DNA of 56,962 bases, from positions 34,099 to 91,060 of the forward strand of contig NZ_LMOG01000002.1 in the NCBI RefSeq assembly GCF_001423495.1, read 5' to 3'. This DNA is from Xanthomonas sp. Leaf131 (GTDB taxonomy: Bacteria > Pseudomonadota > Gammaproteobacteria > Xanthomonadales > Xanthomonadaceae). The notes below the pieces were generated by a model. The model was not told the origin of the DNA. It ran no database searches and was given only the letters and a program-made list of their open reading frames with translations. This document shows, piece by piece, positions 8,384 through 17,061 of this stretch; within the stretch, counting starts at the first letter, position 1; each line of letters opens with the position of its first letter. The position numbers and the translations under genes are program-made.

Positions 8384-9886
8384 TCAAGCCACTTCCAGCG
8401 CGTGCGCAACGGCGCGGAACACCCGGCGCATTTCCAGTGGTTTGCGCAGCACATGCACTGGAATATCCGGCGGGAGGTGCGCCCGTTGCAGCGGCGCGCC
8501 GACATCTTCCAGCACGATCGCCGGGCCCTGGTAGCCCAGGTCCTGCATGCTCAACAGCACGCTGACGGCCGAGAGCAGGATGATGTCGCTGTCGATGATC
8601 ACCAGATCCGGCATGGCGTGGTGCTGCACCAATTGCAGCGCCGCTGCGCCATCGGTGGCCAGCTGCGGCTGATAGCCCTGGCTGGACAGCGCATTGCCCA
8701 ACAGCGACAAGCGCGTGGCCTCGCCATCCACCAGCAGGATGCGCTGCCCGTGGCCCAGCGGCAGCGGCGGCTCGACGTCAGTCACTGCAGCGGTGGCCGC
8801 ACGCATCGGCACCAGCATGTCGAAGCGCGTGCCCTCGCCCAGCCGGCTGTCGACCACGATGCTGCCGCCGTAGCTTTCGACGATGCGCTTGCACGAGATC
8901 AGCCCCAAGCCGGTGCCGTCGGCCTTGGTGGTGAAGAAAGGACTGAACAAGCGTGCGCGCGTGTCATCGCTCATGCCCACGCCGCTGTCAGCCACGCTCA
9001 TGCGCACGCGCGCACCGTCGTAGCGATCGGCCGACAGAATCAGGGTGCCGCCTGCGGGCATCGCCTGGATCGCGTTCAAGCCCAGGTTGAGCAGGCACTG
9101 CTGCAATTCGGTGTAGTTGGCTTCGATGGTCAGATCCAGGGCGATCGTGTCCATCTGCATGCGCACGCCATCGGGCAGGCTGCTCTTGAGCAGCATCTGC
9201 ACGGCCTGGAACAGACTGGCGATCGACACCTGCTCGCGCGGCTTGTTGGAGCCGCGCACGAACGACAGCATCGACTCGGCCATCTCATGCCCACGCCGGC
9301 CGCATTCGGCCACCACATTGGCCAGCTGCCGCAGCTGCGGGTCGTCGGTGCGCCCGGCCAGCAGGTCGGGCACGATCAGCAACGGCTGCAGGATGTTGCG
9401 CAAGTCGTGACTCAACCCGGCCGCCAGCATCGCCAGGCTTTCCAGCCGCTGCGCACGCATCAGCTCGCTTTCCACGCGCTGACGTTCCAGATCGGCGCGC
9501 GCTTCGCGGATCGCGCGCATCACCGCGCTCGGCAAGCGGGTCGGGTTGTGCTTGATGATGTAGTCGTTGGCACCGTCCTGCAGCGCCTTGACCGCAGTCT
9601 CCTCGCCCATGGTGCCGGAGACGAAAATAAAGGGGGTGGCGCCGTTCTGGCGCACCAGACGCAGCGCCTGATGGCCGGAAAACCCGGGCATGCTCAGATC
9701 CGACAGCACGATGTCCGGCTGGAATGCATCCAGCGCGCTACGCAGCGAGTGCTCGCTGTCCACGCGCTCGAACGCGGCATCGATGCCGGCGTCCAGCAAT
9801 TGATCGGACAACAGCTCGGCATCTTCCGGTGAATCTTCCACCAGAAGGATCTTCAGCTGCTCCAGTTTGCCACCCTCTTGCAGCAT
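8384..9886 (-). CDS. Hybrid histidine kinase: receiver - HisKA - HATPase - degenerate receiver
   Basis: 500 residues with no membrane segment, so cytoplasmic. The N-terminal receiver (about 10-130) has the acidic VEDSPED, the phosphoacceptor Asp63 in LSDLSMPG, and a switch region FVSGTMGEE. The dimerisation/phosphoacceptor domain follows with GLSHDLRNILQPL (His160), then an HATPase domain with N-box NLGLNAIQAMP, G1 DSGVGM and G2 GTGLGL. The C-terminal ~120 residues form a second receiver that keeps Asp (IIDSDI) and Lys (LRKPLE). Its acidic pocket reads VDGEA, missing one acidic residue, so it may be a poor phosphate acceptor. It is the last gene of a three-gene signalling operon and starts 3 bases after the stop of the CheY-like gene. 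The signal is unknown. Confidence 0.92.
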   Translation of the reverse strand: MLQEGGKLEQLKILLVEDSPEDAELLSDQLLDAGIDAAFERVDSEHSLRSALDAFQPDIVLSDLSMPGFSGHQALRLVRQNGATPFIFVSGTMGEETAVKALQDGANDYIIKHNPTRLPSAVMRAIREARADLERQRVESELMRAQRLESLAMLAAGLSHDLRNILQPLLIVPDLLAGRTDDPQLRQLANVVAECGRRGHEMAESMLSFVRGSNKPREQVSIASLFQAVQMLLKSSLPDGVRMQMDTIALDLTIEANYTELQQCLLNLGLNAIQAMPAGGTLILSADRYDGARVRMSVADSGVGMSDDTRARLFSPFFTTKADGTGLGLISCKRIVESYGGSIVVDSRLGEGTRFDMLVPMRAATAAVTDVEPPLPLGHGQRILLVDGEATRLSLLGNALSSQGYQPQLATDGAAALQLVQHHAMPDLVIIDSDIILLSAVSVLLSMQDLGYQGPAIVLEDVGAPLQRAHLPPDIPVHVLRKPLEMRRVFRAVAHALEVA

Positions 9887-9889
9887 GGT

Positions 9890-10330
9890 TCAGTCCAGCT
9901 CCGGTGCCTGATTGATGACCGCCCAGAAGGTGCCGAGCGTCTTGACTGCATTGAAGAACTGATCCACATCCACCGGCTTGACTACATAGGCATTCACCCC
10001 CAGGTCCCAGCTGCGCGCCAGATCGCTCTCTTCGCGCGAGGACGACAGGATCACCACAGGCAGCCGCTTGAGTGTCTCATCGCTGCGCACCTGTTTGAGC
10101 ACTTCCAGGCCATCCAGGCGCGGCATCTTGATGTCCAGCAGCAACACCGCCGGCAAGCCTTCCTCGCGGTCGGCGAACGCGCCACGACGCAGCAGGTAGT
10201 CCATGGTCTCCACGCCGTCTTCGACGTGCACGATCGGGTTGGCCAGACGGGCTTCGCGCAGGGCGTCGACCGCCATCTCCGCATCGGCCGGGCTGTCTTC
10301 TGCCAGAAGAATGGTACGGATGGCGGTCAT
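9890..10330 (-). CDS. Single-domain response regulator (CheY/Rcp1-like)
   Basis: 146 residues forming a lone receiver domain: acidic pair AEDSPAD, phosphoacceptor Asp66 in LLLDIKMPRLDG, switch Ser in ILSSSREE, and conserved Lys in YVVKPVD. The insertion around MDYLLRRGAFADREE is typical of Rcp1-like regulators that pair with phytochrome-type kinases. It has no output domain, so it likely passes phosphate or acts by protein contact. Its ATG overlaps the kinase stop (ATGA) and its stop is 3 bases before the hybrid kinase start. The three genes are probably translated together and form one relay. Confidence 0.93.
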   Translation of the reverse strand: MTAIRTILLAEDSPADAEMAVDALREARLANPIVHVEDGVETMDYLLRRGAFADREEGLPAVLLLDIKMPRLDGLEVLKQVRSDETLKRLPVVILSSSREESDLARSWDLGVNAYVVKPVDVDQFFNAVKTLGTFWAVINQAPELD

Positions 10331-12138
10331 ACGTTGAGCTCTTGGTTGGGCGCTTCATGCGCAGGGGGAAGCACAAAATGAAAGGTGGCGCCTTCATCGA
10401 CCACGCCATCGGCCCAGACCCGGCCACCGTGACGCGTCAACACGCGCCGCACGCTGGCCAGACCGATCCCGGTGCCGGCGTATTCGCTGGCCTTGTGCAG
10501 ACGCTGGAACACGCCGAACAACTTTGCGCTGTATTCCATGTCGAAACCGGCACCGTTGTCGCGCACGCTGAATTGATGGCCGCCGTCCGGTAGCGGCCGA
10601 TACATGACTTCGACCTTGGCCACTTCACGTTTGGCACTGTATTTGACCGCATTGCCCAGCAGGTTCATCCACAGCTGGCGCATCATGTTTTCGTCGGCCA
10701 CCAGTACCGGGAGCGGCGCGATATGCCATTCCACACGGTGACCGGTGTTTTCGCTTTGCACATTGGAATCCAGAATCGCGCGCGTCTCCGACACCAGCGA
10801 TTGCATGTCCACCGCCTGCAGACGCAGCGCACTGCGACCCAGCCGCGAATACACCAGCAGGTCGTCGATCAGCGAGGCCATGCGCCGCGCCGAGCTGCTG
10901 ATCACTTCCATGTAGTGACGCGATTTTTCGTCGGCCGCATCGCCCAGGTGACGCGCCAGCTTGTCCGAAAACCCGGCCACATGCCGCAACGGTGCGCGCA
11001 GATCGTGCGACACCGAGTAGCTGAAGGCTTCCAGCTCGCGGTTGACCTCCGACACCTGCTCCACCTTGCCTTCCATCTGCCGGTTGAGCTCGTGGATACG
11101 CAGTTGCGAGGCTTTCTGCAGGCTGATGTCGCTGACCGTCATCAGCACCACGTCTTCGTCGTTGGTATCCGGCAGCGGCATGCGCCGCGCGTTGATCAGC
11201 ATGGTGCGTAGCACGCCATCGGCGCCGCGCTGCTCATGTTCGTAATCCCACAACTCGCGGTCGCGCAGCAGCACGTCGGCAAGCCGCTGATGAATCTGCG
11301 CATCGCGCCACACGCCCTCGCCCACCTCTTCCAGCGGCATCGATTCGTTGCCGCGCTCTTCCAGACCATACAACTCGGCGAAGGCCGGGTTGTGCAGGAT
11401 GATGCGCTGCTGGTCATCCAGCAGCACGATCGGCTCGCGCACGGTCTGCAGCACCGACGAGGCGCGGCCGTTGGCACGCAGATATTCCTGCTCTGCGGCC
11501 AGGCGGCGGTGGATCTGCCGCTGCAGCAACCAGATCACCGTGCCCAACAGCAGCAACTGCACCGCCAGCGTGGCCCAACTCAACACCGCGTAATGCATGC
11601 GCTCGGTATCGGCGCGCGCACTGCGCAGCTCCAGCAGCTTGCTTTCGGCGCGTTGCAACTCATCGATCAGCACCCGGATCGGGTTGCTCAAGGTCATATC
11701 GTCGATCAACGCACGGATCTGCGCCGGATCGGTAGTGACGGCGATGCGCTCGGCCAGCAGCAGGCGCCGCTCGATCGTGCTCTGGATACGCCCCATCCGC
11801 ACCTGCTGGGCAGGATTGTCCTTGGTCAACACGATGAGTTCCTGCACTGCCGCCAGCGATTCGCTACGGCCGCGCCGCATCCGCTCCAGCAACGCCGGCC
11901 GGACCACGCCGTGCGAGCGCATCAACGCAGCCGATTCTGTATCGCGCATTGCCGCTTCCAGCCGCTGCGCGGTTTCCTGCACGTCCTGGCTATGCGAGAC
12001 CCACACCGCAGCCTGATTGGCGTTGTGCGCCATCTGCTGCAGCAGCACTGAAGGCACCACCACAATCAGGAACACGGCCACCGCCAGTAAAGGCAGGCGC
12101 CAGCGATCCCATTTATCTGTTTGGACCGTTGTCTGCAT
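10327..12138 (-). CDS. Membrane-bound PAS sensor histidine kinase
   Basis: 603 residues from ATG 12138 (an ATG 27 bases upstream is also possible). Transmembrane helices at about 16-34 and 184-205 enclose a helical periplasmic domain with regular heptads, resembling a CHASE3-type four-helix sensor. A PAS domain (about 225-345, with REPIVLLDDQQRIILHN) and a coiled linker follow. The HisKA box FSYSVSHDLRAPLRH (His378) and an HATPase domain (LLGNAVKYSAKRE, DNGAGFD, GTGIGLASVRRV) complete it. The HisKA wording matches phytochrome-like kinases that phosphorylate Rcp1-type regulators, which fits the next gene. The signal is unknown. The call to kinase is firm. Confidence 0.93.
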   Translation of the reverse strand: MQTTVQTDKWDRWRLPLLAVAVFLIVVVPSVLLQQMAHNANQAAVWVSHSQDVQETAQRLEAAMRDTESAALMRSHGVVRPALLERMRRGRSESLAAVQELIVLTKDNPAQQVRMGRIQSTIERRLLLAERIAVTTDPAQIRALIDDMTLSNPIRVLIDELQRAESKLLELRSARADTERMHYAVLSWATLAVQLLLLGTVIWLLQRQIHRRLAAEQEYLRANGRASSVLQTVREPIVLLDDQQRIILHNPAFAELYGLEERGNESMPLEEVGEGVWRDAQIHQRLADVLLRDRELWDYEHEQRGADGVLRTMLINARRMPLPDTNDEDVVLMTVSDISLQKASQLRIHELNRQMEGKVEQVSEVNRELEAFSYSVSHDLRAPLRHVAGFSDKLARHLGDAADEKSRHYMEVISSSARRMASLIDDLLVYSRLGRSALRLQAVDMQSLVSETRAILDSNVQSENTGHRVEWHIAPLPVLVADENMMRQLWMNLLGNAVKYSAKREVAKVEVMYRPLPDGGHQFSVRDNGAGFDMEYSAKLFGVFQRLHKASEYAGTGIGLASVRRVLTRHGGRVWADGVVDEGATFHFVLPPAHEAPNQELNV

Positions 12139-12335
12139 CGCCAGGTCTGTTTTCGCTCGCTGCAAGGGCCAAAGACACGTCGGTATTGTCCCCGATCAGG
12201 CCCAAGGTCAGATTAATGGTTCAGGCACGTCACGCCAGACTGTGACATAGCTGAATGGGCATATCATAAGTGCAGTAAAGGTGAAAATGGCGAGAGCGAT
12301 CCGCCGTCCATCGGCTGGCGTGCCTTCTGCCGGTC

Positions 12336-12367
12336 AATAAAAAAGGCGCACTCCATGGGAGTGCGCC
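12336..12367 (-). terminator. Rho-independent terminator of the BON-protein gene
   Basis: A perfect 10-bp inverted repeat, GGCGCACTCC / GGAGTGCGCC, with a 3-base loop (12345-12367). On the minus strand it is followed by a run of six T. It lies just past the stop of the BON-domain gene at 12421. Confidence 0.88.
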
Positions 12368-12420
12368 TTCGTGCCCAGGCCAGCCGCCTCGTCGCGGTGG
12401 CCTGGTATCTCTCGCTGCGA

Positions 12421-12792
12421 TTACTTCTTCGCAGCGACGACCTTCAGGCCGACCGACTTGACGCTCTTGACGCCTTCGATGCCCTTGGCCACAGCCACGG
12501 CCTTGTCGTGCTCTGCTTTGGTCGCAACCGAACCGGTCAGCGTCACGATGCCGTTCTTGGTCTCGACCTTCACGTCGGTACCCGACACATTGTCGGTCGC
12601 CAGCAGATCGGCCTTCACCTTGGTGGTGATCCAGGTGTCGGTCACCGGCTTCTTGGATTCGTCCATGCTGGCCGCGTGGTCCTTGTGATCGGCGTGCTCC
12701 TGCGGCGCCGCGAATGCCTGCGAGGCACCCAGCGTCAGACCGAGCGACAGCGACAGAGCCAACAGCGTGCGTGCATGCGTCATGTTCTTCAT
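12421..12792 (-). CDS. Periplasmic BON-domain protein
   Basis: 123 residues. The start at 12792 follows GGAAGGGG at good spacing. A clear signal peptide (LLALSLSLGLTLGASQAFAAP) is followed by a short His/Asp/Lys-rich linker (EHADHKDHAASMDESKK). A single BON domain follows (about 52-120: WITTKVKADLLA, VKVETKNGIVTLTGSV, AVAVAKGIEGVKSVKSVGLKV). BON proteins such as OsmY sit in the periplasm, are thought to bind phospholipid or envelope surfaces, and are often induced by osmotic or general stress. Here only the domain is seen. It is monocistronic, with its own terminator, and divergent from the oxidoreductase gene. Confidence 0.88.
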   Translation of the reverse strand: MKNMTHARTLLALSLSLGLTLGASQAFAAPQEHADHKDHAASMDESKKPVTDTWITTKVKADLLATDNVSGTDVKVETKNGIVTLTGSVATKAEHDKAVAVAKGIEGVKSVKSVGLKVVAAKK

Positions 12793-12943
12793 CCGATACC
12801 CCTTCCAGTTGAATGTGGCCGAAGTCTGCAGCGGCGCTCGTCGTGCACACGTGACTACCGGATGCAGAGGTTGTGAACCCGGCGCACACGGGTGTGTGCA
12901 ATACCATGCTGGCTTCCTCAGTCGTTGCGATGAACCGTTTTCA

Positions 12944-14011
12944 ATGCCTAAACCGTTCAATCTCGCCGTCGTTGGCTACGGCTATGTCGGCCGCACCTTC
13001 CATGCACCGCTGATCGCCAGCACGCCCGGCCTGCGGCTGCACAGTGTGGTGTCGTCCAAGCCGCAACAAGCGCAGGCCGACTTTCCCGAGGTGGCCGTGC
13101 TGGCCGACCTGGAAACCGCGCTGTCCGATCCCGCACTCGATGCGGTGGTTCTGGCCACACCCAACCAGACCCATGCACCGTTCGCCTTGCAGGCACTGGC
13201 AGCCGGCAAGCACGTGCTGGTCGACAAACCCTTCGCGCTGGATGCCGCGCAAGCGCGCGAGGTGGTGGATGCTGCCGCGGCTGCCGGGCGCATCGTCAGC
13301 GTGTTTCAGAACCGCCGCTGGGACGCGGACTTTCTCACCGTGCGCCGCTTGATCGACGAAGGCCAGCTGGGCGAGGTGGTGGAATTCCATTCGCACTTCG
13401 ACCGCTACCGCCCGCAAGTGCGCGACCGTTGGCGCGAGAGCGACATCCCCGGTGCCGGCCTGTGGTACGACCTGGGCCCGCATCTGCTCGATCAGGCGCT
13501 GCAATTGTTCGGTATTCCGCAGGCGATCGGTGCGGATCTGCAGCGTCAACGCAGCCAGGCACGCAGCGACGATTACTTCCATGTGACCCTGCGCTACCCA
13601 CGGCTGCGCGTGATTCTGCATGCCGGCTCCTTGGTCGCCGACAGCAGTCTGCGCTTCGCCGTGCACGGCACCCGCGGCAGCTATCTCAAGCACGGGCTGG
13701 ATACGCAGGAAGACCAGCTGCGCGCCGGGCGCCGCCCTGGCACCGCCGGCTGGGGTGTCGATCCATTACCGGGCACCGTCACCCGTGTGGACGAGGAAGG
13801 CCGCGTGCACACCCATCAACCCGACAACATGCCGGGCGACTATCGCCACTACTACGCGGCATTTCGCGATGCGCTGGCCGGCACCGGACCGGCACCGGTC
13901 AGTGGCGCAGACGCGGTGCAGCTGATGGAACTGCTGGAGCTGGCGCAACGCAGCGCCGCGTCGGGCCAGGTGCAGTGGCTCGACGGTGCCGGCGCAGCGT
14001 CGCGCAGCTGA
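12944..14011 (+). CDS. Gfo/Idh/MocA-family NAD(P)-dependent oxidoreductase
   Basis: 355 residues. The N-terminal Rossmann domain starts VVGYGYVGRTFHAPLI, and the family's catalytic-Lys loop appears as VLVDKPFALDAAQA (the EKP motif as DKP). The C-terminal half has GLWYDLGPHLLDQALQLFG, typical of the family's alpha/beta substrate domain. The closest style is YdgJ/YvaA-like scyllo-inositol or sugar dehydrogenases, but the substrate cannot be settled from sequence. It is followed by a convergent 6-phosphogluconate dehydrogenase gene, which is suggestive of sugar metabolism but is no proof of linkage. The ATG at 12944 fits the start of the Rossmann strand; upstream in-frame codons overlap the divergent BON gene. 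Confidence 0.87.
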   Translation: MPKPFNLAVVGYGYVGRTFHAPLIASTPGLRLHSVVSSKPQQAQADFPEVAVLADLETALSDPALDAVVLATPNQTHAPFALQALAAGKHVLVDKPFALDAAQAREVVDAAAAAGRIVSVFQNRRWDADFLTVRRLIDEGQLGEVVEFHSHFDRYRPQVRDRWRESDIPGAGLWYDLGPHLLDQALQLFGIPQAIGADLQRQRSQARSDDYFHVTLRYPRLRVILHAGSLVADSSLRFAVHGTRGSYLKHGLDTQEDQLRAGRRPGTAGWGVDPLPGTVTRVDEEGRVHTHQPDNMPGDYRHYYAAFRDALAGTGPAPVSGADAVQLMELLELAQRSAASGQVQWLDGAGAASRS

Positions 14012-14022
14012 CACACCAACTA

Positions 14023-14043
14023 CGCGCCTGCAAGACAGGCGCG
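14023..14043. terminator. Hairpin between convergent genes
   Basis: Inverted repeat CGCGCCTG / CAGGCGCG with a 5-base loop, lying in the 52-base gap between the oxidoreductase and gnd stops. There is no T run on either side, so it is only a candidate bidirectional terminator or RNA end-stabilising stem. Confidence 0.4.
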
Positions 14044-14063
14044 CGTGCCGTAGCATCGGCCGC

Positions 14064-15005
14064 TTACGCGTCCTTGCTGCCGATCGTCGGTGAGGCCTCT
14101 GCGGTGGTCTTCACCGCATGGCCGCCGAACTGGTTGCGCATCGCTGCCAGCAACTTGTCGGTGAACGAATCCTTGTCGCGCGAACGCAAGCGCTCCATCA
14201 GCGACAAGGTGATGATCGGTGCCGACACTTCCAGATCGATCGCTTCGGCCACGGTCCAGCGGCCTTCGCCCGAATCGGCCACGAACGGCGCGATGCCGGC
14301 CATGCTCGGGTTGTGCGCCAGCGCATCGGCGGTGAGATCCAGCAGCCACGAGCGCACCACGCTGCCGTCGCGCCAGATCTCGGCGACCTGGTGCAGATCC
14401 AGCGCAAAGTCGGTCTTGTGCTGCATCAGCGCGAAGCCTTCGGCATAGGCCTGCATCATTCCGTACTCGATGCCGTTGTGGACCATCTTGGTGAAGTGCC
14501 CGGCACCGCTCGGACCCACGCGGCCCCAGCCTTTATCCGCCGCCGGCGCCAACGTGGCCAGCACCGGATGCAGCGTGGTCACTGCCGCTTCGTCGCCGCC
14601 CACCATCAAGCTGTAGCCTTCCTGCAGACCCCACACGCCACCGCTGGTGCCGCAATCGACAAAGGCAACGCCACTGGCCTGCAATTGCGCCGCGCGGCGT
14701 TGCGAATCCTTGTAGTACGAATTGCCGCCATCGATGACGATGTCGCCGGCCTGCAGCAACGGCAGCAACTGCGCCAGGGTGTCGTCGACGATCTTGCCGG
14801 CCGGCACCATCAACCACAGCACCCGCGGGCTCGGCAGCGCCGACACCAGCGCTGCCAGCGCATCGGCAGTGACAATACCTTTGGCCTGCGCACTGCTACG
14901 CGCGCTCTCGCCCGGATCGTAGCCATGCACACGATGCCCGCCGTGCACCAGACGCTCGGCCATGTTGGCGCCCATGCGGCCTAACCCCACCATACCCAGT
15001 TCCAT
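14064..15005 (-). CDS. gnd: 6-phosphogluconate dehydrogenase, decarboxylating, short NAD-type (GntZ/YqeC-like)
   Basis: 313 residues. This is the short class of 6PGDH (about 300 residues) rather than the 470-residue NADP enzyme of the main pentose phosphate pathway. It converts 6-phosphogluconate to ribulose 5-phosphate and CO2. Visible motifs are the dinucleotide loop MVGLGRMGANMAERL, the substrate loop FVDCGTSGGVWGLQEG, and the catalytic helix GHFTKMVHNGIEYGMMQAYAEG with the essential Lys and His-Asn. The last ~25 residues are variable. Preference for NAD is inferred from class. It stands 21 bases downstream of the unrecognised secreted-protein gene on the same strand, so co-transcription is possible. 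Confidence 0.92.
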   Translation of the reverse strand: MELGMVGLGRMGANMAERLVHGGHRVHGYDPGESARSSAQAKGIVTADALAALVSALPSPRVLWLMVPAGKIVDDTLAQLLPLLQAGDIVIDGGNSYYKDSQRRAAQLQASGVAFVDCGTSGGVWGLQEGYSLMVGGDEAAVTTLHPVLATLAPAADKGWGRVGPSGAGHFTKMVHNGIEYGMMQAYAEGFALMQHKTDFALDLHQVAEIWRDGSVVRSWLLDLTADALAHNPSMAGIAPFVADSGEGRWTVAEAIDLEVSAPIITLSLMERLRSRDKDSFTDKLLAAMRNQFGGHAVKTTAEASPTIGSKDA

Positions 15006-15026
15006 AATCGCTCCTCGATGATCTGA

Positions 15027-16385
15027 TCAGTGCAGGGTGCCATGCCAGGCGTACGCCGGCGTGGCGGAATTCTCAATGGATCGTTCCGCCGCGGTGCCGT
15101 TGCCGCACTCTTGCAGCTGCCAGTCGATCCATCGCCAGTACAAGGTGCTGCGCAGATTGTGCAAGGTCAGGTCGATGGCATATGGCGTACGCGGATTGCG
15201 GTCGAGCAATCGCGCCACGTGATACCCGATCGGCTTGACGCCCTTGGGATGCACGTAGACCAGAAAGCCCTGATAGAACGGATCGTCCAGCAACGCTTGT
15301 AGCGTCTGCAGCTGCGCTTGTTGCTGCGCATCGAGCGTGGCGCGCAGTCTGGCATCGCGCTCGTACAACAAGCGTTCGAAACGCCGCTTGCCCGGTCCGC
15401 GCAGGTCCTTGGCCAATTCCCAGATTTGCCGGTTGAGCGCGTCGTAATGCGCAAAGCCGCCATGCTGCGCCAATGCCTGCGCCGCCGCATCACTGACCTC
15501 CACCACCACGAAGTTTTCGGCCTGGTTATGGATATCGTCCAGATACGACTTGTCGAACACATGCGCGATGAATCCCGGCGCGCCGACAAACGCCTGGCGC
15601 CCGAGTTGCGCGGTCTTGACCGCCTTGCCATCTGCAAAGAATTCGCCCGCATGCGCACCCAGCAAAATGCTGTCGGTGCTGTGCAAGGTCAAAAACGTGC
15701 CGATCGACAACTCGCCAGGCGTAAACGCCTGATCGAATCCGGCATCGCCATAGAGTTCGCGCTGCGTGGCCAGCTGGGCGACCTGCCGCCCCACTCCGCA
15801 TTCGGAGCGCACCTGCCCGCGATAGAACGCATCCAGGGCCTGCGCATTGCTGCCGCGCGGCTGATAGCCACGACCGAAACTGCGAAAGCCGCTCCAGCCC
15901 TGTGCCGCCGCACCGCGCCAGCCAAACCCGATCCAACCCAATTGCACCGCGGAAAACCGATAGTGCGGGTTGTCCTGCAGCTGTGTCACCGCACGCCGGG
16001 TGGCTGCGCCAACTTCGAACGCATAGGCGCATTGCGTGGCGGAATCGTCCAACAAGGCCTTGAGCGATGCGCCGCGTTGTTGCGCGTTCCAACTCACCGG
16101 AAGCGTCAACTGCAGATCGCCGGCGGCGCGCGCTTGTGCGAGCGAACCGCGCGTACACGGGGCGCCACGCTGGATCACCGGCGCAGCGACCGCAGCGCTG
16201 CGGATGTCCCAGCCCAGACGCCGCAGCAAGGCTTCGACACAGTCCACTGCTGCAGCATTCGCGGCCTCACTTGGCGCCGCCACTGCTGCTTGCAGCAAGT
16301 GCATGGCCAACAAGACCGTGGCGCAAACCACGGCAGTAGAACGGCGTCGTGGTGCAGACGTTGCGGCTGTCTGCATGACAGCCAT
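15027..16385 (-). CDS. Uncharacterised secreted protein
   Basis: About 450 residues. The start is uncertain: ATG codons at 16385 and 16376 both place a hydrophobic signal (VVCATVLLAMHLLQAAVAAP) near the N-terminus, and a longer frame begins at 16505. After the signal it is a single soluble domain with no repeats. There are Cys residues at AAVDCVEALL, GAPCTRG, TQCAYAF, SECGVG and LQECGNG, suggesting disulphides in the periplasm. Distinctive phrases are SFGRGYQPRGSN, GELSIGTFLTLHSTDS and VYVHPKGVKPIGYHVARLLDRNP. I do not recognise the family and give no function. Its stop is 21 bases before the gnd start. Confidence 0.75.
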   Translation of the reverse strand: MAVMQTAATSAPRRRSTAVVCATVLLAMHLLQAAVAAPSEAANAAAVDCVEALLRRLGWDIRSAAVAAPVIQRGAPCTRGSLAQARAAGDLQLTLPVSWNAQQRGASLKALLDDSATQCAYAFEVGAATRRAVTQLQDNPHYRFSAVQLGWIGFGWRGAAAQGWSGFRSFGRGYQPRGSNAQALDAFYRGQVRSECGVGRQVAQLATQRELYGDAGFDQAFTPGELSIGTFLTLHSTDSILLGAHAGEFFADGKAVKTAQLGRQAFVGAPGFIAHVFDKSYLDDIHNQAENFVVVEVSDAAAQALAQHGGFAHYDALNRQIWELAKDLRGPGKRRFERLLYERDARLRATLDAQQQAQLQTLQALLDDPFYQGFLVYVHPKGVKPIGYHVARLLDRNPRTPYAIDLTLHNLRSTLYWRWIDWQLQECGNGTAAERSIENSATPAYAWHGTLH

Positions 16386-16510
16386 CCGCACTGCGTCTGC
16401 ACGCCGAGAACCCGTCAACAAAGCAACCATCCCGATGCGACAAGCGCGAAAAGAACGCATCGCTGCGATGTGGTGTGGATCGACAGCACGGCGCTGCACC
16501 CTCAAACGTA

Positions 16511-16532
16511 GAAAACCCCGGCATGGCCGGGG
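16511..16532 (-). terminator. Terminator of the glycine-zipper gene
   Basis: A perfect 7-bp stem, CCCCGGC / GCCGGGG, with a 3-base loop. On the minus strand it is followed by TTTTC, and it lies 25 bases past the stop of the gene at 16557. Confidence 0.75.
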
Positions 16533-16556
16533 CTCGGGTAAATCAATGCGTCACCT

Positions 16557-16937
16557 TCAACGGCGTTCGCAGACACGCTCGACCTGACGATTGCCGTTGG
16601 CTTGCTGACGGTTGCCCTGGATGGTGCGGCCTGCAGCACCGCCGGCGACTGCACCGGCCACGGTCGCCAGCTTCTTGCCGTTACCGCCACCTACCTGATT
16701 ACCCAGCAGACCACCCACCACTGCGCCTGCAACGGTGCCGCCGACGCGATTGGGGTCGGTCGAATTCTTCTGGACTTCGACGTTGCGGCAGCGAACGCGC
16801 GTACCGTCGTTGAACTTGCGGCCTTCATCTGCTTCCGTGTAGTGCTGCCGATGCGAGCGGTTCTGCGCTTGGGCAATGGTGCTCGTCGCCATCAAGCAGA
16901 TCAGGAAGGTACCCAGCAGTGGATTGCGCATCTTCAT
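16557..16937 (-). CDS. Glycine-zipper 2TM-domain envelope protein
   Basis: 126 residues. The start at 16937 is preceded by GGAGACCGACG. A signal peptide (LLGTFLICLMATSTIAQAQN) is followed by a short polar domain with two Cys (VRCRNVEV and the C-terminal VERVCERR). A glycine-zipper 2TM segment follows (about 66-105: GGTVAGAVVGGLLGNQVGGG and KLATVAGAVAGGAAGRT). Proteins of this type (SlyB/PcP-like and others) associate with the outer membrane, and the zipper can form paired helices. No specific role can be given. It is monocistronic with its own terminator. Confidence 0.85.
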   Translation of the reverse strand: MKMRNPLLGTFLICLMATSTIAQAQNRSHRQHYTEADEGRKFNDGTRVRCRNVEVQKNSTDPNRVGGTVAGAVVGGLLGNQVGGGNGKKLATVAGAVAGGAAGRTIQGNRQQANGNRQVERVCERR

Positions 16938-17061
16938 CGTCGGTCTCCGTCGTTTTCGCCCACTCGGCGAGTCATGGTTCCACTTTCGCCACCTGGTCGA
17001 GAACGCAACGTGAAACGGACAACCGGCTATTCAGGTTTGAAGCAGCGCATCCACAGCTGCG

